Shown piece by piece: positions 1 to 8,891 of a stretch of 64,000 nucleotides of DNA; positions within the stretch are counted from its first letter, which is position 1, and the number at the start of each line of letters is the position of its first letter. A program made the position numbers and the translations under genes. Under the pieces are notes generated by a model. The model made no database searches. It was not told the DNA's origin and saw nothing but the letters and a program-made list of their open reading frames with translations. The DNA lies in the NCBI RefSeq assembly GCF_030160835.1, contig NZ_BSPC01000045.1, forward strand, positions 1 to 64,000. The letters run 5' to 3'. The DNA is from Labrys miyagiensis (GTDB taxonomy: Bacteria > Pseudomonadota > Alphaproteobacteria > Rhizobiales > Labraceae).

Positions 1-201
1 GGGCCGACCCGGATCGGCGCTGCGCTTCATTCCACGGGGGAGTAGGACATGGAATCGCACGTACGTCAATATATGTTTATGGTATGTTCAACGCAATCCC
101 ATGAAAAGCGGGTACGCTTTGAGATGCCCGTAAAGGCCGCCACCCGATTGCCTTGTCCGGCACTCCCTTGACTGTCGCGGGAACGTTCGCGCTACCCAAT
201 A

Positions 202-588
202 TCACACCTGTCTTATCGGCCCGGGATATCGCGCGACGAGTTCGTCGCTTGTGAGCAACTGGATTCCCTCGATCATCGCCTGCGCGATCAGGATACGGTC
301 GAAGGGATCCTTGTGGATCGGTGGCAAGGCGTCGATTGCCACCGCATGTCCGCTGGTGACGGCGAGCTCGGTATAGCCGTTGTCCAGCAGGCCCCGGCGA
401 AGCAGCCGAACATCAGCGTGAAAATCGGGGCGCCCCAACCCACTCTTGATAGCGACCTCCCAGATGCTGGCGGCGCTGAATATCAGCTCGTTTTCGGGGT
501 CCTCCAGCAGTTCCGCGGCCTCGGGCGAAAGACGGCCTGGAGAGCTGGCGGCCCATAGCAACAAATGCGTGTCGACGAGATACTTCAT
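202..588 (-). CDS. PIN-domain toxin (VapC-like) of a type II toxin-antitoxin pair
   Basis: A 128-residue PIN-domain protein, a family of Mg2+-dependent endoribonucleases that usually cut tRNA or rRNA when freed from the antitoxin. The acidic residues expected at the active site are visible: D6 in LVDTH, E44 in SIWEVAIK, D97 in KDPFDRI and D115 in TSDEL. The length is normal for the family. Its start codon overlaps the stop of the upstream antitoxin by 4 bases (ATGA), so the two are translationally coupled. The pairing of a PIN toxin with a Phd/YefM-type antitoxin is common in alphaproteobacteria. The RNA target cannot be read from the sequence. Confidence 0.9.
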   Translation of the reverse strand: MKYLVDTHLLLWAASSPGRLSPEAAELLEDPENELIFSAASIWEVAIKSGLGRPDFHADVRLLRRGLLDNGYTELAVTSGHAVAIDALPPIHKDPFDRILIAQAMIEGIQLLTSDELVARYPGPIRQV

Positions 589-830
589 GCTTCGCCGCCA
601 AAGAGCGTCTCGACTTCGGCTTGCCCCATCCGGTCGAAATCATCCGGCACCGTGAACTGATCGCGCAGGAAGCCAAGGCGTCTAGCCTGTCCTGTCTGCG
701 GCGCCTCCAACGCGATGACCTTGACCATGGGCTTTCCGGCCTTGGCGATTACGAAAGGCTCGCCCGCGGCAGCCTGTTCGATGAGACGCGACAGATGCGT
801 TTTCGCCTCGTGGATGTTGACCGTTCGCAT
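585..830 (-). CDS. Phd/YefM-family antitoxin
   Basis: An 81-residue antitoxin. The N-terminus MRTVNIHEAKTHLSRLI is the typical Phd/YefM DNA-binding start (beta strand followed by the EAKTHLS helix), and the segment GEPFVIAKAGKPMVKVI matches the conserved core. The C-terminal third, rich in acidic and aromatic residues, would wrap the toxin. It is the first gene of the pair and lies directly downstream of a perfect palindrome at 842-861, consistent with autorepression by the antitoxin or the complex. Confidence 0.9.
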   Translation of the reverse strand: MRTVNIHEAKTHLSRLIEQAAAGEPFVIAKAGKPMVKVIALEAPQTGQARRLGFLRDQFTVPDDFDRMGQAEVETLFGGEA

Positions 831-841
831 GTGGAGCTCCC

Positions 842-861
842 AGACTAAGTCTACTTAGTCT
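842..861. promoter_or_regulatory. Palindromic operator of the Phd/PIN toxin-antitoxin operon
   Basis: AGACTAAGT and ACTTAGTCT form a perfect 9-bp inverted repeat with a 2-bp spacer, starting 12 bases upstream of the antitoxin start codon. A further partial copy (AGTCTG) follows at 862-867. Position and symmetry fit the autoregulatory operator of a Phd-type antitoxin; binding itself is inferred. Confidence 0.65.
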
Positions 862-978
862 AGTCTGTATTCGCTGATACGGCCAGCTTGACCCGGAGCC
901 TGTTCCCCCATATTGCCGCAGCCACGATGCCAGCGCCGATATCTCCCCGCAATTCTGCCCATTCGAAGATCTTGCGCC

Positions 979-1473
979 ATGCGTAAATGGCCCGGTTCCA
1001 CGCGCTCGGCGCTACTCACCGTCGCCGCCGCCTATGTCGTGCTGCTCGCCGACTTCTATTTCTGGGGCTTGCCAGATGGAGAGCAGATTACCGTCCTGCT
1101 CCTCAGCATCCTCATCCCCGCCGTCGGCGCCGCCTATGGCATCTTCTTCTTCCATTGGCTGTTCGAGAGTGGGCGAGCAGGCACCAATTATGCAGCCGAC
1201 TACAGCTTCGGCATCTGGCTGATCTCCTCGCTGGTTTCGATCGTCTATATGGGCATCTTCGCAGGCTTTGCCGTGCTGATCCCGTACACGGTCACATTAT
1301 TGCCGAATGTCTTTCCGACGCCGATCCGCGCGTTTGCGGCCCATATGATCGGCGCCTCCAACTATTTCGAGCCCTTCCTGTGGCGCAGCATCGGCATGTT
1401 CACCATCCTGGAGGTCTTCGCCTGCGCCTATGGGAAGAAGGAAGGGATGCGCCGCATGACAGAACGCACATGA
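979..1473 (+). CDS. Small integral membrane protein of unknown function
   Basis: A 164-residue protein (start MRKWPGSTR) with about four hydrophobic segments, near residues 9-30, 38-60, 79-105 and 128-150. I do not recognise a named family. An ATG at 913 would add 22 residues of proline- and arginine-rich sequence that looks non-coding, so 979 is preferred. The gene stands alone between the toxin-antitoxin pair and trpG, with 158 bases to trpG and no visible shared terminator. Codon use has the GC-rich third positions of its neighbours, so it is probably expressed, but the function is unknown. Confidence 0.65.
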   Translation: MRKWPGSTRSALLTVAAAYVVLLADFYFWGLPDGEQITVLLLSILIPAVGAAYGIFFFHWLFESGRAGTNYAADYSFGIWLISSLVSIVYMGIFAGFAVLIPYTVTLLPNVFPTPIRAFAAHMIGASNYFEPFLWRSIGMFTILEVFACAYGKKEGMRRMTERT

Positions 1474-1576
1474 AGGTGATAATTCGCAATCTGTTCGGCT
1501 GGAGCGGCCGGCTGGCCGAGACCTCCTGCTGGCTCGGACTATTCATGGATGCCAAGCCACTTCTCGCCGTCAAAGC

Positions 1577-1605
1577 TTGACCCCGTGCCTCAGCGCGCAT
1601 AGTCG
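1577..1605 (+). promoter_or_regulatory. Possible trpG operon promoter
   Basis: TTGACC at 1577-1582 is followed, after 17 bases, by TAGTCG at 1600-1605, about 27 bases before the trpG start codon. The -35 element is good and the -10 is poor. No leader peptide with tandem Trp codons is visible. Confidence 0.3.
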
Positions 1606-1631
1606 TGTTTGCTCCAAAGGAGGCCAGTGCC

Positions 1632-2267
1632 GTGACGACGACAGACCGTTCCATGACCGTGACGCTGATCGACAATTATGACAGCTTCACCTGGAACCTC
1701 TGGCATTATCTCGGCCAGCTGGGTTGCGAGGTCACGGTCTACCGCAACGACAAGATCAGCGCGGATGAGGTCATCGCCGGCAATCCCGATGCCATCGTGC
1801 TGTCACCCGGCCCCTGCACGCCGACGGAAGCCGGCATCTGCTGCGAGTTGATCGAGAAGGCGCAGGACAGGATCCCGCTTTTCGGCGTCTGCCTCGGCCA
1901 CCAGGCCATCGGCCAGGTGTTCGGTGGCGATGTCGTGCGCCTCGCGGTGCCCATGCATGGCAAGATCTCCTCGATCGAGCATACCGGGCGGGGCGTGTTT
2001 CGCGGCATCAACGGGCCATTCATGGGCACGCGTTATCACTCGCTGATCGTCAAGCGCGAGAGCTTGCCGCTCGACCTCGAGATCACGGCCGAGACCGATG
2101 ACGGCGTGATCATGGGCGTGCAGCACAAGAACGCGCCGCTGCACGGGGTGCAGTTCCACCCGGAGTCGATCATGTCCGACCATGGCCACCGCATCCTCCA
2201 GAACTTCCTGGACATCGCGGCCGCCTGGAACGTGCAACACCGCCTCACCCAGCCCGAGCACGCCTGA
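1632..2267 (+). CDS. trpG: Anthranilate synthase component II (glutamine amidotransferase)
   Basis: TrpG releases ammonia from glutamine and passes it to TrpE, which makes anthranilate from chorismate. The class I amidotransferase triad is present in GVCLGHQ (Cys near residue 87) and GVQFHPESI (His and Glu near 176 and 178), and the N-terminus has [12 protein letters not shown]. The start is taken as GTG at 1632 because a strong AAAGGAGG lies 8 bases upstream; ATG at 1653 is the alternative and would fit the family's usual start at [12 protein letters not shown]. No trpE is adjacent. The stop overlaps the trpD start (TGATG), the first of a run of overlapping genes reaching moeA. Confidence 0.96.
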   Translation: MTTTDRSMTVTLIDNYDSFTWNLWHYLGQLGCEVTVYRNDKISADEVIAGNPDAIVLSPGPCTPTEAGICCELIEKAQDRIPLFGVCLGHQAIGQVFGGDVVRLAVPMHGKISSIEHTGRGVFRGINGPFMGTRYHSLIVKRESLPLDLEITAETDDGVIMGVQHKNAPLHGVQFHPESIMSDHGHRILQNFLDIAAAWNVQHRLTQPEHA

Positions 2268-3277
2268 TGGACGGCTTCAAACCCTATATCGGCAAGGCCG
2301 CTGCAGGCGCCTTGTCGCGGCAGGAGGCGGCCGAAGCCTTCGATCTGCTGCTCTCGGGCCAGGCGACGCCCTCGCAGATCGGCGGCTTCCTGATGGCCCT
2401 GCGCGTGCGCGGTGAGACGCCGGACGAGATCGCCGGCGCGGTCACCGCGATGCGCTCCAAGATGCTGCCGGTAACGGCACCTGATGACGCCATCGATATT
2501 GTCGGTACCGGGGGCGATGCCTCCGGCTCCTATAATGTCTCGACGGCCGCCTCGCTGATCGTGGCCGGGGCGGGCGTGAAGGTCGCCAAGCATGGCAACC
2601 GCGCCCTCTCCTCCAAATCCGGTGCGGCGGATGTGCTCGTGGCGCTCGGCGTCAATATCGAGCTGAAACCGGAGACGATCGCCCGCTGCATCGAGCTCGC
2701 CGGCGTCGGCTTCATGTTCGCGCCCGCCCATCACGGCGCCATGCGGCATGTCGGGCCCACGCGTGTCGAGCTCGGCACCCGCACGGTGTTCAACCTGCTC
2801 GGCCCGCTCTCCAACCCCGCCGGTGTGAAGCGGCAATTGCTCGGCGTCTACGCCCGCAACTGGCTGCAGCCGATGGTGGAGGTGCTGAAGACGCTCGGCT
2901 CGACCCGCATCATCGCCGTGCATGGCAGCGACGGGCTCGACGAAATCACCACCACCGGCCCGACGGAGATCGTCTCGCTGGAGAATGGCGAGATCACGCA
3001 CGGCATCATCACGCCGGACGAAATCGGCCTGAGGGTGGCACAGCCCGAGGACCTGAAGGGCGGCGACGCCGCCCACAACGCCGTCGCCCTGCGCGCCGTG
3101 CTGGAAGGCGAGAAGACACCCTACCGCGACATCGCCATTCTCAACGCAGCCGCCGCCCTCCTCGTCGCCGGCAAGGCGAAGAACCTTGCCGAAGGCGCGG
3201 AACTTGCACGTGAATCCGTCGACAAGGGCAAGGCTCTTGCAACCCTCGGCCGCCTGGTCGAGGTTTCCAATATGTGA
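2267..3277 (+). CDS. trpD: Anthranilate phosphoribosyltransferase
   Basis: TrpD transfers phosphoribose from PRPP to anthranilate, the second step of tryptophan synthesis. The 336 residues are full length. The PRPP-binding glycine-rich loop [17 protein letters not shown] lies near residues 81-97, and the motif [17 protein letters not shown] follows near 107-123. Its start codon shares a base with the trpG stop and its stop overlaps the trpC start (GTGA), so expression is coupled. Confidence 0.97.
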   Translation: MDGFKPYIGKAAAGALSRQEAAEAFDLLLSGQATPSQIGGFLMALRVRGETPDEIAGAVTAMRSKMLPVTAPDDAIDIVGTGGDASGSYNVSTAASLIVAGAGVKVAKHGNRALSSKSGAADVLVALGVNIELKPETIARCIELAGVGFMFAPAHHGAMRHVGPTRVELGTRTVFNLLGPLSNPAGVKRQLLGVYARNWLQPMVEVLKTLGSTRIIAVHGSDGLDEITTTGPTEIVSLENGEITHGIITPDEIGLRVAQPEDLKGGDAAHNAVALRAVLEGEKTPYRDIAILNAAAALLVAGKAKNLAEGAELARESVDKGKALATLGRLVEVSNM

Positions 3278-4086
3278 GCGCCATGGCAAGCATTCTCCAG
3301 AAGATCGAAGCCTATAAGCGCCGCGAGATCGAGGTGGCGAAGGCCGCCGTCCCCCTGCCCGACCTGATCAGGCAAGCCGAACAGGCCGGGCCGGTGCGCG
3401 GTTTCAAGCGGGCGCTCGAAGCCAAGCTCGCGGCCGGCAAGACCGGCCTTATCGCCGAGATCAAGAAGGCGAGCCCCTCCAAGGGCCTGATCCGCGCCGA
3501 TTTCGATCCGCCCGCGCTCGCCCGCGCCTATGAGGCCGGCGGCGCCGCCTGTCTTTCGGTACTGACGGACGAGCCTTCCTTCCAGGGCAAGCCGGAATTC
3601 CTCACCTCGGCGCGCGAGGCGGTCTCGTTGCCGGCGCTGCGCAAGGATTTCCTCTACGATCCCTACCAGGTCGTAGAAGCCCGCGCCTGGGGCGCCGACT
3701 GCATCCTGGTGATCATGGCCAGCGTCACCGACGAGGAAGCGCGCGCCCTCATCGCCGCGGCCAAGGACTGGTCGCTCGATGTGCTCTGCGAGATCCACAA
3801 TCTCGAAGAGCTGGAGCGCGCACTGCCGCTCGATGTCAGCATGATCGGCATCAACAATCGCGACCTCAACGATTTCGTCACCCGCCTGGAGACAACGGAA
3901 ACCCTGGCGCCGCTGGTGCCGAGCGACCGCCTGCTGGTGGGTGAGAGCGGCATCTTCACGCCCACTGACGTGTCCAGGCTGCAAGCCGCCGGCGTCAGCA
4001 CCTTCCTTGTCGGCGAGAGCCTGATGCGCCAGACCGACGTTGCCGCTGCCACGCGCGCCTTGCTGGCACTGGATACGGCGGCATGA
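3274..4086 (+). CDS. trpC: Indole-3-glycerol-phosphate synthase
   Basis: A single-function TIM-barrel enzyme of 270 residues that cyclises carboxyphenylaminodeoxyribulose phosphate to indole-3-glycerol phosphate. Visible motifs are [13 protein letters not shown] (phosphate and catalytic Lys region), [20 protein letters not shown], and [11 protein letters not shown]. It is not fused to trpF. The GTG at 3274 overlaps the trpD stop; an ATG at 3283 (MASILQKI) is an equally credible start. Its stop overlaps the moaC start (ATGA). Confidence 0.97.
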   Translation: MSAMASILQKIEAYKRREIEVAKAAVPLPDLIRQAEQAGPVRGFKRALEAKLAAGKTGLIAEIKKASPSKGLIRADFDPPALARAYEAGGAACLSVLTDEPSFQGKPEFLTSAREAVSLPALRKDFLYDPYQVVEARAWGADCILVIMASVTDEEARALIAAAKDWSLDVLCEIHNLEELERALPLDVSMIGINNRDLNDFVTRLETTETLAPLVPSDRLLVGESGIFTPTDVSRLQAAGVSTFLVGESLMRQTDVAAATRALLALDTAA

Positions 4087-4571
4087 GCGCAGGCCTCACC
4101 CATCTCGATGCGTCCGGCGCGGCCAATATGGTCGACGTCTCGCAGAAGGATGTGACGAGCCGGATCGCGGTCGCCGAGGGCCGGGTTGTGATGCAAGCCG
4201 CCACGCTCGACCTCGTGCTGTCGGGCGATGCCAGGAAGGGCGACGTGCGTGCCACCGCCCGTATCGCCGGCATCATGGCGGCGAAGAGAACGCATGAGCT
4301 GATCCCCCTCTGCCATCCTCTGCTGCTCAGCAGGATCGCCGTCGAGATCGAGCCCGATGCGAGCCTGCCGGGCCTTACGGTGCGCGCCACCGCCAAGGTC
4401 TCCGGCCAGACAGGCGTGGAGATGGAGGCGCTCACCGCGGTCTCCGTCGCCTGCCTCACCATCTATGACATGGTAAAGGCCGTCGATCGCGGCATGCGCA
4501 TCGAGGCCATTCGCCTGATTGAAAAGTCCGGAGGCAAGTCCGGCGATTGGCATGCGGAGGACGCCCGATGA
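4083..4571 (+). CDS. moaC: Cyclic pyranopterin monophosphate synthase accessory protein
   Basis: MoaC acts after MoaA in molybdenum cofactor synthesis, forming cyclic pyranopterin monophosphate. The 162 residues include the family signatures [27 protein letters not shown] and [20 protein letters not shown]. Four-base overlaps join it to trpC upstream and moeA downstream, an arrangement known from Rhizobiales that puts Trp and Moco genes in one transcript. Confidence 0.97.
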   Translation: MSAGLTHLDASGAANMVDVSQKDVTSRIAVAEGRVVMQAATLDLVLSGDARKGDVRATARIAGIMAAKRTHELIPLCHPLLLSRIAVEIEPDASLPGLTVRATAKVSGQTGVEMEALTAVSVACLTIYDMVKAVDRGMRIEAIRLIEKSGGKSGDWHAEDAR

Positions 4572-5788
4572 GCCTGCTACCGGTTGCCGACGCCCTGGCC
4601 AAGGTCGTCGCCAATGTCACGACGCTGCCGGCCGTGAATGTGCCCATTCAGCTGGCAAGGGGCCGCACGCTCGCCTCGACCATCACGGCGCTACGCACCC
4701 AACCCAACTTCCATGCCTCTGCGATGGATGGCTATGCGGTGCGGGCCGAGGACGCCTCCGATGGCGCCACGCTGGACCTGATCGGCGAATCGGCGGCCGG
4801 CCACGGCTATGCCGGCCGGGTCGGCGAAAAGCAGGCGGTGCGCATCTTCACGGGCGCGCCGGTTCCTGACGGTGCCGACGCCGTTGTGATCCAGGAGAAC
4901 ACCAGGCGGGACGGCAACCGCGTCATCATCGAAAGCGGTGTCCAGCATGGGGCCAATATCCGCGGCCGTGGGCTCGACTTCGCCGAGGGCACGGAGGCCC
5001 TGTCCCCGGGCAGCGTCATCGGCCCGCGCGATATCGCCCTTGCCGCCGCCATGAACCATCCGCGCCTGCCGGTGCGGCGCAAGCCCAAGGTCGCCATCCT
5101 CGCCACCGGTGATGAACTGGTGCTGCCGGGCCAAGCCGTCGGCCAGGACCAGATCGTCGCCTCCAACACCTTTGCCATCGCCGCGCTGGTGGAGGCCGAG
5201 GGCGGCGAGGTGCTCGACCTCGGCATCGCCAGCGACGATTTTCCAGCTCTGGAAGCAGCGATCAAACGCGCCCGCAGCGAAAAGGCCGACATCCTCGTCA
5301 CCATCGGCGGCGCTTCCGTTGGTGATCATGACCTCATCCAGACGGCTCTCACCCGCGAAGGCATGACGTTGGGTTTCTGGAAGATCGCCATGCGCCCCGG
5401 CAAACCCTTGCTGCATGGACGGCTCGGCGGCATGCATATCCTCGGCCTGCCGGGCAATCCGGTCTCCTCGGTGGTGTGCAGCGTGCTCTTCCTGGTGCCG
5501 CTGCTGCGCACATTGCTCGGCCGCAGCGAGACCGGTCTCGCCCGCAGGAAGGCCGTGTTCGCCGCACCCTGGCCGGCCAACGACCTGCGCGAAGATTATA
5601 TCCGCGCCCGCTTCATACTTGACGATGCTTCCGGCATCATCAAGGTAGCGCCACTGGCGCCACAGGATTCGTCGCTGGTCAGCGTGCTGCAGCGTGCGGA
5701 CTGCCTTGTCATCCGCCCGCCATTCGCTCCGGAAGCAAAACCGGGCGATGTGTGTGAGATAATTGACTTGCGCGCCGCCGGTTATTGA
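4568..5788 (+). CDS. moeA: Molybdopterin molybdenumtransferase
   Basis: MoeA inserts molybdate into adenylylated molybdopterin. The 406-residue protein shows the expected order of motifs: [11 protein letters not shown] near residue 56, [13 protein letters not shown] near 97, [10 protein letters not shown] near 180, [11 protein letters not shown]-like [12 protein letters not shown] near 245, and GLPGNPVSS near 293, ending in the C-terminal domain IV. The ATG at 4568 overlaps the moaC stop (ATGA) and is preferred to an earlier in-frame ATG at 4547. lexA follows after 113 bases and has its own SOS operator. Confidence 0.97.
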   Translation: MSLLPVADALAKVVANVTTLPAVNVPIQLARGRTLASTITALRTQPNFHASAMDGYAVRAEDASDGATLDLIGESAAGHGYAGRVGEKQAVRIFTGAPVPDGADAVVIQENTRRDGNRVIIESGVQHGANIRGRGLDFAEGTEALSPGSVIGPRDIALAAAMNHPRLPVRRKPKVAILATGDELVLPGQAVGQDQIVASNTFAIAALVEAEGGEVLDLGIASDDFPALEAAIKRARSEKADILVTIGGASVGDHDLIQTALTREGMTLGFWKIAMRPGKPLLHGRLGGMHILGLPGNPVSSVVCSVLFLVPLLRTLLGRSETGLARRKAVFAAPWPANDLREDYIRARFILDDASGIIKVAPLAPQDSSLVSVLQRADCLVIRPPFAPEAKPGDVCEIIDLRAAGY

Positions 5789-5818
5789 TCGCGCTTTAAC
5801 GTGAACTTCATTCTTGCA

Positions 5819-5858
5819 GAACACAGTGTGAACATGTAGCAATGTTCTTGCTTTGTTT
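5819..5858 (+). promoter_or_regulatory. lexA operator: exact alphaproteobacterial SOS box plus a near match
   Basis: GAAC at 5819-5822 and GAAC at 5830-5833, separated by exactly 7 bases, give the alphaproteobacterial LexA box (GAAC-N7-GAAC, equivalent to GTTC-N7-GTTC). Eleven bases further, GTTC-N7-GTTT at 5844-5858 is a one-mismatch second box. Both lie between the moeA stop and the lexA start, consistent with LexA autorepression. Confidence 0.85.
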
Positions 5859-5901
5859 GCCAAATCATCGTGATTCGCAGGCCGCCATAACGGGATCGCC
5901 C

Positions 5902-6615
5902 ATGCTGACCAAGAAACAACACGAATTGCTTCGGTTCATTCATGAGCGGCTGAAGGAACAGGGCGTGCCGCCCTCCTTCGACGAGATGAAGGAAGCGCTG
6001 GATCTGCGCTCCAAGTCGGGCATCCACCGGCTGATCATGGCGCTGGAAGAGCGCGGCTTCATCCGCCGCCTGCCCAACCGGGCGCGGGCGCTGGAAGTGG
6101 TCCGCCTGCCGGAATCGGCGGTGCCGGGGCTTTCCCTCGCCAGTTCGCAGCGCGGCTTCCGCCCCAATGTCATCGAAGGCAATCTCGGCAAGGTGCGCAC
6201 CGTGCGTCCGGATGCGGATGACGATGTCGGCCGCCCGGTGATGATCCCAGTGATGGGCCGCATCGCGGCCGGCACGCCGGTCTCGGCCATCCAGACCAAG
6301 AGCCACACCATCAGCGTGACGCCGGAAATGCTGTCCTCGGGCGAACATTTCGCGCTTGAGGTGCGCGGCGACTCGATGATCGAGGCAGGCATCTTCGACA
6401 ACGACACCGTGCTGATCCGCCGCCAGGACCATGCCGACACCGGCGACATCGTGGTGGCCCTGATCGACGACGAGGAGGCCACCCTCAAGCGCCTGCGCAA
6501 GCGCGGCGCCTCCATCGCCCTGGAAGCCGCCAACCCCGCCTACGAGACCCGCATCTTCGGCCCGGACCGGGTGCGTATCCAGGGCAAGCTGGTGGGGCTG
6601 TTCCGCCGCTATTGA
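5902..6615 (+). CDS. lexA: SOS repressor LexA
   Basis: LexA represses DNA-damage genes and cleaves itself when RecA filaments form. The 237 residues hold an N-terminal winged helix-turn-helix (about 1-65; [30 protein letters not shown]) and a C-terminal S24 peptidase domain. The cleavage site is Ala123-Gly124 in RIAAGTP, the catalytic serine is S158 in [11 protein letters not shown] and the lysine is K196 in EATLKRL. An ATG at 5842 would add 20 residues before MLTKKQ and would lie inside the second SOS box, so 5902 is chosen. Confidence 0.98.
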   Translation: MLTKKQHELLRFIHERLKEQGVPPSFDEMKEALDLRSKSGIHRLIMALEERGFIRRLPNRARALEVVRLPESAVPGLSLASSQRGFRPNVIEGNLGKVRTVRPDADDDVGRPVMIPVMGRIAAGTPVSAIQTKSHTISVTPEMLSSGEHFALEVRGDSMIEAGIFDNDTVLIRRQDHADTGDIVVALIDDEEATLKRLRKRGASIALEAANPAYETRIFGPDRVRIQGKLVGLFRRY

Positions 6616-6696
6616 TAAGGGCGCGAACTTCCAGTTATAGCGCGCCGAGATTTTTCGGACGATCCGAACCGCCGTGGCGCAAGCCCCTTTGCAAAA

Positions 6697-6720
6697 CCCG
6701 CCACAGTGGCGGGTCTGTTG
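6697..6720 (+). terminator. Probable lexA terminator
   Basis: CCCGCC and GGCGGG flank a 5-base loop (6697-6713), followed by the short T-rich tail TCTGTTG. It lies 80 bases past the lexA stop. The T tract is weak. Confidence 0.45.
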
Positions 6721-6743
6721 TCGAGTGGATGGAAGTCGTGACG

Positions 6744-7679
6744 CTAACTGCGTCCGAAATCTTTCAGCGGATGATTGCAATCGAGCCAGGGAACGGGATC
6801 GTCCCTGCGCTCTGGTCTCGCGTCAATCTCGATACCGAGGGCTTCCGGCAACAGTCTCAGATCAGGCTCGGTAGGCGTTTCGATAATCTTGCGAGCAAGT
6901 GTAATGCCGGGGGTGCGAGAAGCCCGGCCTCCTTGTCTCGGAGTCGGAAGATTGACGACTTCATATCTCCTAGTCTCCATCAATTGAGAGACACAGATCC
7001 CAATGCCGTCGAAATAGAAGGTATCGTGGAAGACGCACAATCCACCAATCTTCAGCTTAGATTCGAAGCGTATCAATTCTCCCATGATCGTGTCGTAGGA
7101 GTGATCCGAATCAAGCAGGAGGACATCGTATTGCCGATCCGGGAGCGTAACCTCAAGGCTAGATCCAAGATGGAAGGCAATGTACGGTTCCAGTTCTGTT
7201 CGTTCCCAGATGAAGTCATTCTTATTGACGTCGATCGTATCCACACAGCCTCCGCCGTTGTCTCGGATTGCACAGGCAATTAGGGACGTGGAATAGCCCA
7301 TGTTCGTCCCTGTTTCTAAAACGTACTTGGCTCCAATCATGCGCAGGATCCAGTAGTAGGACTGGGCGACCTCTTGCTCTACCGGGCTGTAAATCAGATT
7401 CTCTGGCTTCTCCCGCTTAATTCCCTCTCTCAGTTCAATCCCTTGTTCTTTGGTCAGGTTTTCAAGTTGCCGCGGAATCCACCAGCGCTCCGGAAAGAAA
7501 TAGCCGTGGCTCTCCGGATCGTAGAGATTTTCAAATTGAGAGACGATTGAGGGCTTGGCGATTTCAGCAGATGATAGCCCAAAACGTGCAAGCGGCTTCT
7601 GGGGCCGATCATTATTTCTAAGATTGAGCCAGGTCCTTTTTAAAATACCCACATCTTTCTCCATTATATAACTCCACAA
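6744..7679 (-). CDS. Class I SAM-dependent methyltransferase (CmcI/Methyltransf_24-like)
   Basis: A 311-residue protein. Residues from about 115 to 215 form a Rossmann methyltransferase core: YVLETGTNMGYSTSLIACAI is the SAM-binding motif I, CVDTIDVNKND the motif II acidic strand, and YDVLLLDSDHSYDTI the D-x-D-H signature of the cephalosporin hydroxylase / sugar or fatty-acid O-methyltransferase group. The substrate is unknown. Starts at 7679 or 7664 (MEKDVGILK) are both possible. Its codon use is clearly less GC-rich than the flanking genes, and it sits between lexA and comEC, which are usually adjacent in related bacteria, so it was probably acquired horizontally. Confidence 0.75.
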   Translation of the reverse strand: MWSYIMEKDVGILKRTWLNLRNNDRPQKPLARFGLSSAEIAKPSIVSQFENLYDPESHGYFFPERWWIPRQLENLTKEQGIELREGIKREKPENLIYSPVEQEVAQSYYWILRMIGAKYVLETGTNMGYSTSLIACAIRDNGGGCVDTIDVNKNDFIWERTELEPYIAFHLGSSLEVTLPDRQYDVLLLDSDHSYDTIMGELIRFESKLKIGGLCVFHDTFYFDGIGICVSQLMETRRYEVVNLPTPRQGGRASRTPGITLARKIIETPTEPDLRLLPEALGIEIDARPERRDDPVPWLDCNHPLKDFGRS

Positions 7680-7892
7680 CTACCGTTGTTGGTCGATCTA
7701 TATTGGCACGAGTAGATATCAAAAAATACAAAACCGTCAAGGAAATCGGCTCTCAAATTCCAAACAACAACGTCATCTGCGCCATGATTAGTTGGTCTGG
7801 AGGCCGCCTTGGTCTTTTAAAGGCTCCCGTGGAGACCATTCCTCTAGAGCATCACGAGCTATCCGTGACTGGCTAAAGAGGTTCGCGTGGAT

Positions 7893-8443
7893 CTTCATCG
7901 GCTCATCCCGGGCGAGGGTGATTCACGCTTTGGCTATAAGGACGCCGCTGAGGCGGCACCAATCTCCCTGGCCTGACTCACGATGTTCTCGGCTCTAGGG
8001 GATGTGCCTAGAGGCTTTGTCTTATTGCCGGCGTCAACGTCGAAGCGAGCGCCGGTGGTGGGCGTCGGCTACCCACCGACGACATGATTGATAGCGACGC
8101 AATGATCGCCTTTCGGACTGGATGGCCGCGCCACTTCGGTGCAAGTCCACGCTATGCCGAGGCGATGACGTCGACGGGAGACAGCATTGAAGAAGCCATC
8201 CGTGACGGTGACACGCTGCTCCTAGATCGTTCGATCCGCCGCGTGGTCGACGAAGGCATCTACGTCGTGCCTTTCTATGCCAGTGCGCTGGTGAAACGCC
8301 TGCAACATTGCATGCGTGTCGTGATCGCCCGCACAGGCAACAATCCCCTCTTTATCGAGTAGGTCGCGGCGCCAGAGGACCAGCATTTCTTCGCGGTCGA
8401 AGGTCGCGTCCGCCGGATCGGCCGCACGATCTGGACACTTTGA
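7893..8443 (+). pseudogene. Degenerate phage-type XRE/S24 repressor
   Basis: Reading in one frame from 7893 gives a helix-turn-helix remnant (FGYKDAAEAA, then a stop at 7974 and LTMFSALGDVPRG), continuing to APVVGVGYP, the usual start of an S24 domain. The frame then breaks (stop at 8085), and from 8084 another frame carries the S24 peptidase core: GDSIEEAIRDGD with the catalytic serine, and ASALVKRLQ with the lysine. A TAG at 8360 interrupts it, after which the same frame runs on to a typical C-terminus (HFFAVEGRVRRIGRTIW) and stops at 8443. Two stops and one frame change mean it is dead; it looks like a leftover prophage or element repressor. Confidence 0.7.
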
Positions 8444-8657
8444 CCGCGCTTCGGTCGAGAATGATCGTCGCGCGTTTACTTTTCATCGCGCTTGTCCAGA
8501 AATTCGCGCCAAGGCGTCGACAATCGCTCACTTCTGTCCAAAATATTCTTGAGTGCTCTCAACTCTGAGAGCAGCGCCGTATCAATCCCTTAGCGTCCGT
8601 TCAGCGTTGATGAGGCGATATCCGGAATAACCCGGCACCAGGCTGCACCCTTGGGGG
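8444..8657. other. Non-coding stretch with a small inverted repeat
   Basis: No gene is supported here. GCTCTCA and TGAGAGC (8555-8572) form a perfect 7-bp hairpin with a 4-base loop, downstream of the molbindin gene on the minus strand. It lacks a T tract, so a terminator role is doubtful. The rest appears to be debris of the accessory patch. Confidence 0.4.
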
Positions 8658-8864
8658 TCAATCGACAGCGATCATCACATCCGAAGCCTTGATCACCGCA
8701 TAGGCAGTCTGGCCGGGCTTGAGCTTGAGGTCGTCAACCGCTTCATTGGTGATCGAGGCGGTGACGATGGTGCCGTTGACATCGAGCTGGACATGCGAAG
8801 TGGTCTGGCCCTTCGTCACGCTCTTGATCGTGCCCTTGATCTGGTTGCGTGCGCTGATCTTCAT
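8658..8864 (-). CDS. mop: Molbindin (Mop/TOBE-domain molybdate-binding protein)
   Basis: A 68-residue single TOBE domain: MKISARNQIKGTIKSVTKG, then VNGTIVTASITNEAVDDLKLKPGQTAYAVIKASDVMI, the classical molbindin pattern. Such proteins form hexamers that bind molybdate or tungstate and are thought to store or buffer it. The ATG at 8864 is chosen because GGAGG lies 7 bases upstream and an earlier in-frame ATG at 8879 falls on the ribosome-binding site. It sits in the accessory patch, about 3 kb from moaC and moeA, which also handle molybdenum. Confidence 0.9.
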   Translation of the reverse strand: MKISARNQIKGTIKSVTKGQTTSHVQLDVNGTIVTASITNEAVDDLKLKPGQTAYAVIKASDVMIAVD

Positions 8865-8891
8865 GACATGTCCTCCCAATTTGAATGATGG

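Noticed and set aside
49-168. A 39-codon frame at the left edge with a purine-rich stretch upstream
   Set aside because: The translation has no recognisable feature and the codon use is not GC-biased at third positions; too little support for a gene.
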